Source: an uncultured Bacteroidota bacterium (GTDB lineage: Bacteria; Bacteroidota; Bacteroidia; Flavobacteriales; Flavobacteriaceae). From it: a stretch of 50,182 nucleotides of DNA. The number at the start of each line of letters is the position of its first letter. Positions within the stretch are counted from its first letter, which is position 1. The stretch lies in assembly GCA_902509675.1 (NCBI GenBank), contig CABWYN010000006.1, positions 1 to 50,182 of the forward strand, read 5' to 3'. The notes beneath the pieces were generated by a model that saw only the letters and a list, made by a program, of their open reading frames with translations, ran no database searches and was not told the DNA's origin. Made by a program: the position numbers and the translations under genes. This document shows positions 26,905 to 34,605 of this stretch, piece after piece.

Positions 26905-27078
26905 ATGAAAAAAGAAAATAAAAATATCCTTAATCTCAAGCGCTCTGGTATAACAAGAAAGGATGCTATAAAGAAAATGGGTAAATATGCAGCGTTAACT
27001 GCTATTGGAACTTTTACTATTCTTAACCCAAAGAAAGCACAAGCACAATCTGTTGCACCAAATCCTGGTGGATGGTAA
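26905..27078 (+). CDS. 57-aa secreted-peptide precursor with Tat-like leader
   Basis: ATG at 26905 opens 57 codons ending at TAA 27076-27078. It begins MKKENKNILNLKRSGITRKD and continues AIKKMGKYAALTAIGTFTIL, NPKKAQAQ, then SVAPNPGGW. The order is a basic N-region with a weak twin-arginine-like TRKDAIK, a hydrophobic core, a possible A-Q-A or A-Q signal peptidase site, and only about nine residues left as mature peptide. It follows the 938-aa gene by 6 bp, so the two are likely cotranscribed. I have a general memory of similar short proteins after T9SS genes in marine flavobacteria, but no function is known to me. The 301-bp stretch 26899-27199 holds this gene, the tRNA fragment and a terminator. 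Confidence 0.65.
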   Translation: MKKENKNILNLKRSGITRKDAIKKMGKYAALTAIGTFTILNPKKAQAQSVAPNPGGW

Positions 27079-27098
27079 TTTAAACATCAAAAGTTTAA

Positions 27099-27123
27099 GG
27101 GTTTGAATCCCTTCGAGGTCACA
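27099..27123 (+). repeat. Direct repeat, right copy: orphan tRNA-Arg 3' end
   Basis: The bases GGGTTTGAATCCCT then TCGAGGTCACA repeat the T arm and 3' acceptor strand of the tRNA-Arg at 23740-23813 with one mismatch. No 5' tRNA half precedes it, so it is not a functional tRNA gene. It is followed five bases later by its own hairpin terminator. Confidence 0.8.
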
Positions 27124-27128
27124 TCTGT

Positions 27129-27165
27129 AAAGACTCGCTTTTAGTAGTGGGTCTTTATTTTTTTT
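27129..27165 (+). terminator. Rho-independent terminator after the tRNA-Arg fragment
   Basis: AAAGACTCGC (27129-27138) pairs with GTGGGTCTTT (27147-27156) using two G-U pairs around an 8-nt loop. An A and a run of nine Ts follow. It would end the transcript of the 938-aa gene and the 57-aa peptide gene. Confidence 0.75.
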
Positions 27166-27199
27166 GGTCAAAATTTATTACAAAAAAAATAATCAAGTA

Positions 27200-27907
27200 T
27201 TAGAATGAGTCGTATTTGCTATTCCATATACTTTCACTAAAGTTTCTTCTGGTTAAAAAGAAGATGTAGAAAAATATAAAAATAAAGCCTTTTACAAGAA
27301 ATAGGAACAAAATAAAAACTTCGGAACCTGTTAGATCGGGAAAAATTAACTTACCTGTGAGGGCAAATATAACACTGACTAAAATTGAAAATATTGTTAG
27401 ATTATCAATATTTTTAAAAGGTAGAACCAATAATTTTCTAAATAAATTAAATTCCTTTCCCCATTTGTGCACTAGATAATAATAATCATTACCAATTGGG
27501 ACAAATAAAATTGGGTCATCAGGACTTTTTATCTTAAATAACTTGGACGGTGCCATGATCATAAAATTATTCAATTTTGTATTATGATTTTTTTCTAGAT
27601 CCGAAATGATATTGGTTATATTTTTTGGATAATCTCCTTTGAAAAGATTTGAATCTAAAAATCTCAATCTAAATTTTACGCATGTCTTTTTGATTGTATT
27701 TTTATGGAAAATATTTTTAGTTTCCATTTTATCAAAATCTAATTGATTGAACTCATTTGAATTTTTCCTATTCAACCTATCATTTATGCTCTTTTTATCA
27801 GACTCACTTTTGGACCAAATATTTTTAATTGTGGATAGAAGTTCGGCGGAACTAATATCTTTATTCCTTTCTTTTAAGAGCTCATCGACTAAATTAACTT
27901 TTATCAT
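27200..27907 (-). CDS. Conserved flavobacterial membrane-associated protein, unknown
   Basis: A 235-aa protein. The N-terminal about 155 residues are soluble and contain CVKFRLRFLDSNLFKGDYP, then APSKLFKIKSPDDPILFVPI and NDYYYLVHKWG. Two membrane segments follow (about 167-188 and 197-219), and the tail ends FSESIWNSKY. I remember this pattern from conserved hypothetical proteins of Flavobacteriaceae, with no assigned function. No catalytic motif is evident. It lies just outside the tRNA-Arg repeat region and is oriented towards it; the SRPBCC-like gene is 53 bp upstream on the same strand. Confidence 0.75.
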   Translation of the reverse strand: MIKVNLVDELLKERNKDISSAELLSTIKNIWSKSESDKKSINDRLNRKNSNEFNQLDFDKMETKNIFHKNTIKKTCVKFRLRFLDSNLFKGDYPKNITNIISDLEKNHNTKLNNFMIMAPSKLFKIKSPDDPILFVPIGNDYYYLVHKWGKEFNLFRKLLVLPFKNIDNLTIFSILVSVIFALTGKLIFPDLTGSEVFILFLFLVKGFIFIFFYIFFLTRRNFSESIWNSKYDSF

Positions 27908-27960
27908 AATATTTATAAATAATATCTATTACCAAAATTTATACCAAACATTTCAAGTTT

Positions 27961-28473
27961 TTATGAAAACCACTTGTGCTCACCAAAATAATTTTTTGGA
28001 GTTTTTTCGTTTGTTTTTAAATAATAATTTATTCCTCCAATCACACTCTTCAAATAGGACTCCAAAGCTGGAATCACTATTAATTTATAAGGTAAATAAG
28101 AAATTACTTTTGGAAAATTTCTAAGAAAGAATGGGTAAACAGTAATTTTTAAATAGAGCGATTCTTTTTTTTTGAAAATCTTCCACACTACATAGGACTG
28201 GCCTTTATTTTTTTCCCCAATTAACAAACTGTAGCCTTTCAAATTTTCCCATTGTTTAAATGTTCTAATATAAGTCAGTCCATTTAGATAAATCAACTCA
28301 TCAATTGAATCTTTACCAGGCCATTTAATGACTTTGTTTGATTTACAAAAGGGGTGAAATAGTTCAAGATTTGAAGGGGCTGAAATTAAATCCCAAAGAT
28401 TCACTTTTGAGGAGTTGATCTTTTGCTCGTATTCAGCTTTCCACATCTTTTTAATTTTAAGCAAATCTGTCAT
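27961..28473 (-). CDS. SRPBCC-like (START/Bet v 1 fold) protein
   Basis: A 170-aa protein without signal peptide. The sequence pattern suits a ligand-binding SRPBCC fold: an N-terminal helix and strand, WDLISAPSNLELFHPFCKSN near residue 27, alternating strands through YVVWKIFKKKESLYLKITVY, and a long C-terminal helix (LIVIPALESYLKSVIGGINY). The ISAP-x-x-LxxFHP start is typical of SRPBCC-type proteins. The ligand is unknown. Its start is 37 bp from the divergent DUF4920 gene. The assignment rests on pattern and memory, so it is moderate. Confidence 0.65.
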   Translation of the reverse strand: MTDLLKIKKMWKAEYEQKINSSKVNLWDLISAPSNLELFHPFCKSNKVIKWPGKDSIDELIYLNGLTYIRTFKQWENLKGYSLLIGEKNKGQSYVVWKIFKKKESLYLKITVYPFFLRNFPKVISYLPYKLIVIPALESYLKSVIGGINYYLKTNEKTPKNYFGEHKWFS

Positions 28474-28510
28474 TTAAAAATTATAAATTTGAAAAACAAA
28501 AATAATCAAT

Positions 28511-28951
28511 ATGAAAACTAAATTTTTATTTGTTTTTACGGCTTTATTAACAATTTTTTCGTGTAATGAAGAGGTGTTTTTAAGCTATGGTGAAGATATT
28601 AATAGTGATGTAAAATTCTATGATAAAATTGATGATAAACTTGAGGTCACTAATGTTACAGGAGAGATTTTAGATGTCTGTCCAAAAAAGGGATGTTGGA
28701 TGAATGTTAAGGTTGATAGTGACACTCTTTTTGTTAAATTTAAAGACTATGGTTTTTTTGTTCCAAAATCGGGAGTTGTTGGGAAAAAAGTACTCATGAC
28801 AGGGAAAATATTTAAGGATACCATTTCGGTTGAAAGACTAAAACATTATGCTGAGGATGCAAAAAAATCTGTCGAGGAAATTTCTTTAATAACTGAGCCT
28901 GAATACAAAATTAATATGTTAGCCAGCGGGGTAGCAATACAGAAAAACTAA
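28511..28951 (+). CDS. DUF4920 lipoprotein
   Basis: A 146-aa lipoprotein (signal LLTIFSC, Cys near residue 18). It carries the DUF4920 core: TGEILDVCPKKGCWMNVKVD near residue 50-69, VKFKDYGFFVPKSGVVGKKV and a trailing EISLITEPEYKINMLASGVA. The CxxxxC-W-M motif suggests binding of a metal or a redox role, but no activity is established for the family. It should face the periplasm or outer membrane. TAAATTTG at 28484-28491 could be its -7 box. The gene overlaps the convergent SOUL gene by 4 bp. Confidence 0.85.
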   Translation: MKTKFLFVFTALLTIFSCNEEVFLSYGEDINSDVKFYDKIDDKLEVTNVTGEILDVCPKKGCWMNVKVDSDTLFVKFKDYGFFVPKSGVVGKKVLMTGKIFKDTISVERLKHYAEDAKKSVEEISLITEPEYKINMLASGVAIQKN

Positions 28952-29496
28952 TTTTTATAGACAACCTCTATCATAGCCTCGTTTCTTCTGTTGAATATTT
29001 TGTATGGGCTGTTGTAAGAGACATAAAAAACATCACCTTTAGTAACTAGGTTCATTTCAGTTACTTTTTTGATTAGTTTTCGAGAATGATTTTCAAATTT
29101 GTTTGAGTTTGAATACCCTCCGTATTTAATACAAGCATAATGTTTTGCTTCCGATTTAAAAATAACTACATCTTGATCATTAGGTTCGGATATAGTTTCC
29201 AGATCATAATTGGATGGTAGAACAAATTCCATTGTATTTTGACTTTCATTATTTTTCATGTAAACTGGGGTAGTCATAGCTATTTTTTCCCCTTTTGAAT
29301 TATTTCCACTGATAAATTGAAAAAGTTTATAAAAATTTCCATTTGCACTTCTGTCGGAAGAAACTTTTGCTTTTAACGATGAATCATAAAAACGAATTTC
29401 AAAATTATCCTCAGACAATACAACATCATATTTTTGAGTTTCATAATTTGAGATCATAGTCGCAGTGGTAATTGTAAGTAAAAGTAGATATTTCAT
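28948..29496 (-). CDS. SOUL-family heme-binding protein
   Basis: A 182-aa protein with an N-terminal hydrophobic leader (LLLLTITTATMIS), so it is probably exported. The SOUL/HBP core is clear: YDVVLSEDNFEIRFYD near residue 23, LFQFISGNNSKGEKIAMTTP near 60-79, then PVYMKN, MEFVLPSNYDLETISEP and a C-terminal EAMIEVVY. Members bind heme or related tetrapyrroles; the ligand here is inferred. It starts 4 bp after the stop of the plug-domain lipoprotein gene on the same strand, so both are probably in one operon. Confidence 0.9.
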   Translation of the reverse strand: MKYLLLLTITTATMISNYETQKYDVVLSEDNFEIRFYDSSLKAKVSSDRSANGNFYKLFQFISGNNSKGEKIAMTTPVYMKNNESQNTMEFVLPSNYDLETISEPNDQDVVIFKSEAKHYACIKYGGYSNSNKFENHSRKLIKKVTEMNLVTKGDVFYVSYNSPYKIFNRRNEAMIEVVYKN

Positions 29497-29500
29497 GTTA

Positions 29501-29881
29501 TTAGTTTGTTTTAAGCCTTATAATTATAGCTCCTCCACGTGCAATTCCACCATATTTATTGGTAGCAGCAAGTGATTTTAAAATGGTTATACTTTTTACC
29601 ATTTGAGGATCAATAAAGGCAGGATAGTCAGTGTAAATATTTCCGTCAACATCAAAAATTGCATAGGCTTGATTATTAATGGAAAGACTTCCACCTCTGA
29701 TTAAAACCTTATTTCCAATCACTGTTACACCGGGAAATTTCCCGCTGATCACTTGTAAAAGTGTAGTAGCCCCAGGTGAAATGGTGATTTTTGATGAAGA
29801 TTTTGACATACCTCTATTTTGAGATCCGCAAGACTGAAGAATCAAAAGAACAAATACAAAAAGATATGCATATAGTTTCAT
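29501..29881 (-). CDS. Stand-alone TonB-receptor plug-domain lipoprotein
   Basis: ATG at 29881 is chosen because it places a lipoprotein signal (FVLLILQSC) at the N-terminus; the frame could extend 13 codons further to 29920 without benefit. The mature about 107 residues match a TonB-dependent receptor plug: LLQVISGKFPGVTVIGNKVL, IRGGSLSINNQAYAIFDVDG, then VKSITILKSLAATNKYGG and RGGAIIIRLKTN. No beta-barrel follows, so it cannot form a channel by itself. It may act as a carboxypeptidase-like/plug accessory of a SusC-type receptor or be a relic. The SOUL gene follows after 4 bp. Confidence 0.75.
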   Translation of the reverse strand: MKLYAYLFVFVLLILQSCGSQNRGMSKSSSKITISPGATTLLQVISGKFPGVTVIGNKVLIRGGSLSINNQAYAIFDVDGNIYTDYPAFIDPQMVKSITILKSLAATNKYGGIARGGAIIIRLKTN

Positions 29882-29976
29882 AACTGATAATAGGCAAACC
29901 TTATGCCATTTTTTAGCCACTATTACATATTTGTTTTTCTACTACTCCAATCAATCTAATAATCTTTTAAATGCAT

Positions 29977-29984
29977 TATATTTG
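29977..29984 (+). promoter_or_regulatory. Candidate -7 box directly before the endonuclease gene
   Basis: TATATTTG matches TAnnTTTG and ends 2 bp before ATG 29987 (a second ATG follows at 29990). If used, transcription would begin at or very near the start codon and yield a leaderless mRNA. No TTG box sits at the usual distance, so confidence is low. Confidence 0.35.
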
Positions 29985-29986
29985 CC

Positions 29987-31120
29987 ATGATGAAAAAAAT
30001 TATTTTAATATCCTTTTTAATTCCATTTGCTTTTTATGCACAGTCTGATTTTGGCCCCCCGTCTAATCCAACTTTTGGTGCGGTACAAACAAATATGCCT
30101 GTAGATTATTATCAGCAAGCAAATAATTTGTCTGGTGATGATTTAAAAGAGGCTTTACATCAAATTATTTCTAATCATGTGGTTTTCCCATACACGGCAA
30201 CCTCAACAGACACTTGGGATATACTTCAACTTTCTGATCAAGACCCAGATGAAAATAATAATATGATATTAGTCTATACTGGCCGATCACAAGATAAAGG
30301 CTACAGAGATGGGAGTGGAAATTATTCTCAGTATGAAAATGGTAATGGTACACAAAGTAATTCTTGGAATAGAGAGCATGTTTGGCCTAAATCCCATGGA
30401 TTTCCTGATGATAATGATAATGCATATACTGATGTACATAATCTAAAACCTTGTGATAGATCTGTGAATTCATCACGTGGCACTAAAGATTTTGACAACG
30501 GAGGAAGCCAGCATTCGGAAGCTTTAGATTGTTTGACAGATAGTGATAGTTGGGAGCCAGCAGATTACATTAAAGGTGATATAGCGAGAATTTTATTTTA
30601 TATGGTAGTAAGATATGATCCAGGAATTGATCACGATAATAATGTTTTTGATCTTGAACTGGTTGACTACACTACCCCAAATAATAATGACCCTATTTTA
30701 GGTAAATTATCTTCTTTACTGGAATGGCATGTAAACGATCCAGTTGATGATTTTGAAATTAATAGAAATGATGTAATTTTTGGTTTTCAAGAAAATAGAA
30801 ATCCATTTATTGATCATCCAAATTTGGTTAATTTTTTATGGGGAGAAAATATTGGTATGAACTGGAATGAAAATTTAAACCTCCCTGAAAACCAACCAAA
30901 CCAACCAAGAATTTATCCAAACCCTACCACTGGAATAATAAATTTCAGTAACAATTTGGAAAATAAAATTATTGAAGTATTTGATTTTAAAGGCCAATTT
31001 TTACAAAAAGTATTAATTGACAACTCAAATAGTTTAAAATTAAATTTACCCTCTGGTATTTATTTTTTGAGAAGTAGTGATCAGGAAGGTATTTTGAATT
31101 TTAAAATAATCATCAAATAA
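29987..31120 (+). CDS. Secreted endonuclease I with T9SS sorting domain
   Basis: A 377-aa protein with a signal peptide ending near FYAQ. Residues about 40-290 match the endonuclease I/NucM family: NREHVWPKSHGF near residue 129 with the catalytic His, then DVHNLKPCDRSVNSSRGTKD, ARILFYMVVRYD and LLEWHVNDPVDDFEINRND. This family cuts DNA without sequence preference and needs Mg2+ or Ca2+. After the catalytic domain comes IYPNPTTGIINFSNN and a type A sorting tail ending NFKIIIK, so it is exported by T9SS, probably to use extracellular DNA as a nutrient. The antiporter gene follows after 1 bp. Confidence 0.93.
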   Translation: MMKKIILISFLIPFAFYAQSDFGPPSNPTFGAVQTNMPVDYYQQANNLSGDDLKEALHQIISNHVVFPYTATSTDTWDILQLSDQDPDENNNMILVYTGRSQDKGYRDGSGNYSQYENGNGTQSNSWNREHVWPKSHGFPDDNDNAYTDVHNLKPCDRSVNSSRGTKDFDNGGSQHSEALDCLTDSDSWEPADYIKGDIARILFYMVVRYDPGIDHDNNVFDLELVDYTTPNNNDPILGKLSSLLEWHVNDPVDDFEINRNDVIFGFQENRNPFIDHPNLVNFLWGENIGMNWNENLNLPENQPNQPRIYPNPTTGIINFSNNLENKIIEVFDFKGQFLQKVLIDNSNSLKLNLPSGIYFLRSSDQEGILNFKIIIK

Positions 31121-31121
31121 A

Positions 31122-32057
31122 ATGAATATATTATTTATATTTTTTGGCTTTATACTTTTGGTAATAGGTGGAGAATTTATAGTAAGATCTTCTGTTGCTA
31201 TTTCTTTAAAATTTAATATTTCTAAGCTTGTTATTGGAATGACTATTGTAGCTTTTGCCACCTCTCTTCCGGAACTCATAGTCAGTGTTAATGCTGCGTT
31301 AAATGACTCTCCAGCTATTGCAATTAATAATGTTATTGGGTCTAATATTGCCAATATAGCATTGGTTTTATCAATTATATCCATTTTGAGTTACATAGAA
31401 GTAGACAAAAATTTTTACAAAAAAGACTGGCCAATAATGTTTGTTTTTTCTATTTTTTTAGTAATATTCTGTCTTACTAATAAAACATTAGATCGTTACG
31501 AGGGGTCAATTTTAGTAGTTCTTCTTCTACTTTTTATTTATTATTCTTTAAATAATTATGACGATGAATTTAGTGACAGTGATTTAAACGACAAATTAGT
31601 TTCAACTTCGAATACTAAAATTATAATATGGCTGTTAATTTCATCTATAACTCTCTACTTCGGTGCCGATTTTCTTGTAAACGGGGCTGTTAATTTTGCA
31701 AAACAAATGAATATTAGCGAAGCTGTTATTTCTGTTTCAATTGTTGCAATTGGTACCAGTGTCCCAGAGCTAGCAGCGTCACTGATTGCACTAGCAAAAA
31801 AAGAAAAAGGAATTTCGGTTGGAAATTTAATTGGTTCAAATATTTTTAATATTGGTTCCGTGTTAGGCATTACTGCGATAATAAGACCCATTAAGATTCC
31901 TAATGAAATAATTGAAAGAGACCTACTTTGGATGTTATTTTTTGCTTTATTAATACTTCTTATGGCAATAGTCCCTAAAAAGAATAGCATTGGTAAGCTT
32001 AAGGGGCTTTTGATGTTATTTGCCTATTTTCTTTTTATAATATATACCTTTATTTAA
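31122..32057 (+). CDS. CaCA-family calcium/sodium antiporter (YrbG-like)
   Basis: A 311-aa inner membrane protein with ten or so hydrophobic segments. The two alpha-repeats that form the ion path are plain: GMTIVAFATSLPELIVSVNA with NNVIGSNIANIALVL in the first half, and SIVAIGTSVPELAASLIALA with GNLIGSNIFNIGSVLG in the second. An acidic loop of about 25 residues (DDEFSDSDLNDK) separates the halves. YrbG-type members exchange cations such as Ca2+ for Na+ or H+. It starts 1 bp after the endonuclease stop, and a strong bidirectional terminator follows. Confidence 0.93.
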   Translation: MNILFIFFGFILLVIGGEFIVRSSVAISLKFNISKLVIGMTIVAFATSLPELIVSVNAALNDSPAIAINNVIGSNIANIALVLSIISILSYIEVDKNFYKKDWPIMFVFSIFLVIFCLTNKTLDRYEGSILVVLLLLFIYYSLNNYDDEFSDSDLNDKLVSTSNTKIIIWLLISSITLYFGADFLVNGAVNFAKQMNISEAVISVSIVAIGTSVPELAASLIALAKKEKGISVGNLIGSNIFNIGSVLGITAIIRPIKIPNEIIERDLLWMLFFALLILLMAIVPKKNSIGKLKGLLMLFAYFLFIIYTFI

Positions 32058-32094
32058 AAAAAAGGAACTGTTTTCACAATTCCTTTTTTTTAAA
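32053..32094. terminator. Bidirectional terminator between the antiporter gene and glnA
   Basis: TTTAAAAAAAAGGAA pairs with TTCCTTTTTTTTAAA, with one mismatch and two further pairs around a TTTTCA loop. A and T tracts flank the stem on both sides, so it can stop transcripts from both convergent genes. It overlaps the last codons of the antiporter gene. Confidence 0.85.
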
Positions 32095-32109
32095 TAATAA
32101 AGCAAAAAT

Positions 32110-33114
32110 TTATGCTGATTTTACAGTCTTGATTATTCTTGCAGCAATTTTGTAAGGATCAGCATTCGATGCAGGTCTTCTATCTTCTAACCATCCTTTA
32201 TAACCTTTTTCAACTGTGATTATAGGAATTCTAATCGACGCTCCTCTATCCGAAACACCATAACTAAATTGGTCAATTGATTGGGTTTCGTGCAAACCAG
32301 TTAATCTCATATCATTGTAGGCACCATAAACAGCGATATGCTCTTTAACAACAGGTCTAAACGCCTCACAGATTTTCTCGTATGTTTCTTTCGATCCACA
32401 GGTTCTCAAAGTTTCATTTGAAAAATTCGCATGCATACCAGATCCATTCCAGTCTCCTTGAATCGGTTTGGGGTGATATTCGATATAATAACCATAATCT
32501 TCAGTCAATCTATCTAAAATATACCTTGACACCCATAATTGGTCTCCAGCATTTTTGGCACCTTTCCCAAAAACTTGAAATTCCCACTGGCCACATGCCA
32601 CTTCTTGATTGATACCTTCAATATTTATACCTGCAGCTAAACATATATCTGCATGATCTTCAACTAGTTGTCTTCCATGTGTATTTTTTCCGCCAACTGA
32701 ACAATAGTAAAGCCCTTGTGGTCCTGGGTATCCTCCAGGAGGAAAACCAAGCGGAAGATCTGTCTCGTTGTCCATGATGAAATATTCTTGCTCAAAACCA
32801 AACCAAAAATCATTATCGTCATCATCAATAGTTGCTCTTCCGTTAGAAACATGTGGAGATCCATCAGGATTCATTACTTCAGTCATAACAAGGAATCCAT
32901 TTTCTCTTGTAGGATCTGGATAAATTGCAACGGGTTTTAATAAACAATCAGAAGATCCACCTTCGGCTTGTTTGGTTGAACTGCCGTCAAATGCCCATAC
33001 GGGACAACTTTCAAGTTTTCCGTCAAAATCTTTTAACATTTTTGTTTTACTACGCATATTTTGCGTGGGAACATACCCGTCAAGCCAAATATATTCTAAT
33101 TTTGCTGTGCTCAT
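32110..33114 (-). CDS. glnA: Glutamine synthetase, eukaryotic-like type II
   Basis: Makes glutamine from glutamate, ammonia and ATP. At 334 aa it is far shorter than GSI (about 470) or GSIII (about 700) and fits GSII. Motifs: LEYIWLDGYVPTQNMRSKT and DFDGKLESCPVWAFDGSSTK at the N-terminal beta-grasp domain, FWFGFEQEYFIMD near 105 with metal-binding Glu, GINIEGINQEVACGQWEFQV near 165-184, and NGSGMHANFS near 224 in the catalytic domain. No adenylylation-type tail is seen. It is divergent from purM across a 280-bp non-coding gap that contains palindromes. Confidence 0.94.
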   Translation of the reverse strand: MSTAKLEYIWLDGYVPTQNMRSKTKMLKDFDGKLESCPVWAFDGSSTKQAEGGSSDCLLKPVAIYPDPTRENGFLVMTEVMNPDGSPHVSNGRATIDDDDNDFWFGFEQEYFIMDNETDLPLGFPPGGYPGPQGLYYCSVGGKNTHGRQLVEDHADICLAAGINIEGINQEVACGQWEFQVFGKGAKNAGDQLWVSRYILDRLTEDYGYYIEYHPKPIQGDWNGSGMHANFSNETLRTCGSKETYEKICEAFRPVVKEHIAVYGAYNDMRLTGLHETQSIDQFSYGVSDRGASIRIPIITVEKGYKGWLEDRRPASNADPYKIAARIIKTVKSA

Positions 33115-33258
33115 TTTTTGTATTTTCTTTAGTTAATTATTGGATTTAAATGATGGTTTAATATATCAATAAATTTAAAAATCGTTATAAAATATTTTCC
33201 GATTTTACAGCTTTTTATAAACACTAAAATAAGATCATTTATATCTTATGAAAAACAC

Positions 33259-33280
33259 GATAGATTATCGATAATATATC
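33259..33280. promoter_or_regulatory. Near-perfect 22-bp palindrome between glnA and purM
   Basis: GATA (33259-33262) and TATC (33277-33280) flank ATTATCGATAAT (33264-33275); only the pair 33263/33276 is mismatched. A second inverted repeat, TAAGAT-N7-ATCTTA, lies just upstream (about 33231-33249). The 280-bp gap 33115-33394 holds nothing else except a weak -7 match TACTTTTG at 33364-33371 before purM. An operator is possible, but the DNA here is very AT-rich. Confidence 0.4.
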
Positions 33281-33394
33281 ATATTGTTAATAACATATTT
33301 TTCTTTTTTTTTATTTTGAAAATCTTATCGTCTTCATTAGGCAATTTTTTATGTTTTCTTTAATACTTTTGTTTATCAATAAATTTTTCAAGAA

Positions 33395-34573
33395 ATGAGT
33401 GATTCATCTCAGAAATATATGCTTAGAGGAGTTTCTGCTTCAAAGGAAGATGTGCATAATGCGATAAAAAATATTGACAAAGGTCTATTTCCAAAAGCTT
33501 TTTGTAAAATTGTTCCAGACTTTTTGACAGGAAGTAATGATCATTGTATTGTTATGCATGCTGACGGGGCTGGAACAAAAAGTTCTTTGGCTTATATGTA
33601 CTGGAAAGAAACAGGAGATCTTTCCGTTTGGAAAGGGATTGCTCAGGATGCTTTGATAATGAATATTGATGATTTAATTTGTGTTGGAGCAACCGAAAAT
33701 ATTCTACTTTCATCCACAATTGGAAGAAATAAAAATTTTATTAACGGCGAAGTTATTTCTACGATAATTAATGGCACCAATGAGATAGTTGAAGAACTTA
33801 ATAACAATGGAATAAGCATCCATATGACTGGTGGTGAAACTGCTGATGTTGGTGATATTGTAAGAACGATTATTGTTGATAGTACCGTTGTTGCCAGAAT
33901 GAAAAAAGATGATGTTATCGACAATTCTAATATTAAAGCTGGAAATATTATAATCGGCTTTGCCTCCTATGGAAAAGCCAGCTATGAATCAATTTACAAT
34001 AGTGGAATGGGGAGTAATGGGCTTACGTCAGCTAGGCATGATATTTTTTCAAATATTTTGGCTGAAAAATATCCTGAAAGTTTTGATCCTAATATTCCTG
34101 AAGACTTAATTTATTCTGGTACAAAAAAATTAACTGATAGATTTGAAGAGGTTGAATTAAACGCTGGAAAATTAGTTTTGTCACCTACAAGAACATACGC
34201 TCCATTAATCAAAAAAATTTTAATAGAGATAGGAAACAAAAATATTGATGGAATTATTCATTGTAGTGGAGGGGCACAAACTAAAATTTTACATTTTATT
34301 TCAAATAATTTACATATCATAAAAGATAATTTATTTCCCCTACCTTTTTTATTCAAACTCATAAATGAAGAATCAAATACTGAATGGAGAGAAATGTATA
34401 AAGTTTTCAATTGTGGCCACAGGATGGAAATGTATGTAGACCAAAAATTTGCCAATCAGATTATCAATATTTCAAAAACATTCAATATCGACGCTCAAAT
34501 TATTGGCAGAGTTGAAAAATCAGAATCAAAAAAATTATCTATTAAATCAGAATTTGGTGAGTTTAATTATTAA
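33395..34573 (+). CDS. purM: Phosphoribosylformylglycinamidine cyclo-ligase (AIR synthase)
   Basis: Closes the imidazole ring in step five of purine synthesis. The 392-aa length is the longer form seen in Bacteroidota (E. coli about 345). Motifs: HADGAGTKSSLAYMYWKETG near residue 52, DALIMNIDDLICVGATE near 83, and MTGGETADVGD near 145, corresponding to the glycine-rich ATP-binding segment. The C-terminal half has GHRMEMYV and a final domain ending in IGRVE. It is followed by prfA and pyrF on the same strand, a gene order I know from other flavobacteria. Confidence 0.85.
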   Translation: MSDSSQKYMLRGVSASKEDVHNAIKNIDKGLFPKAFCKIVPDFLTGSNDHCIVMHADGAGTKSSLAYMYWKETGDLSVWKGIAQDALIMNIDDLICVGATENILLSSTIGRNKNFINGEVISTIINGTNEIVEELNNNGISIHMTGGETADVGDIVRTIIVDSTVVARMKKDDVIDNSNIKAGNIIIGFASYGKASYESIYNSGMGSNGLTSARHDIFSNILAEKYPESFDPNIPEDLIYSGTKKLTDRFEEVELNAGKLVLSPTRTYAPLIKKILIEIGNKNIDGIIHCSGGAQTKILHFISNNLHIIKDNLFPLPFLFKLINEESNTEWREMYKVFNCGHRMEMYVDQKFANQIINISKTFNIDAQIIGRVEKSESKKLSIKSEFGEFNY

Positions 34574-34605
34574 ATTAGAAAGATCCAGTAAATACAAGTT
34601 ATAAA

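Noticed and set aside
27747-28124. A 125-codon open frame on the plus strand
   Set aside because: It lies opposite two better-supported minus-strand genes (27200-27907 and 27961-28473) and spans the gap between them; its translation is low-complexity Ser/Phe/Leu without any motif.
28484-28504. Overlapping divergent -7 boxes (TAAATTTG and, on the minus strand, TATTTTTG)
   Set aside because: Plausible for the DUF4920 and SRPBCC-like genes, but neither has a -33 box, so I did not list them as features.
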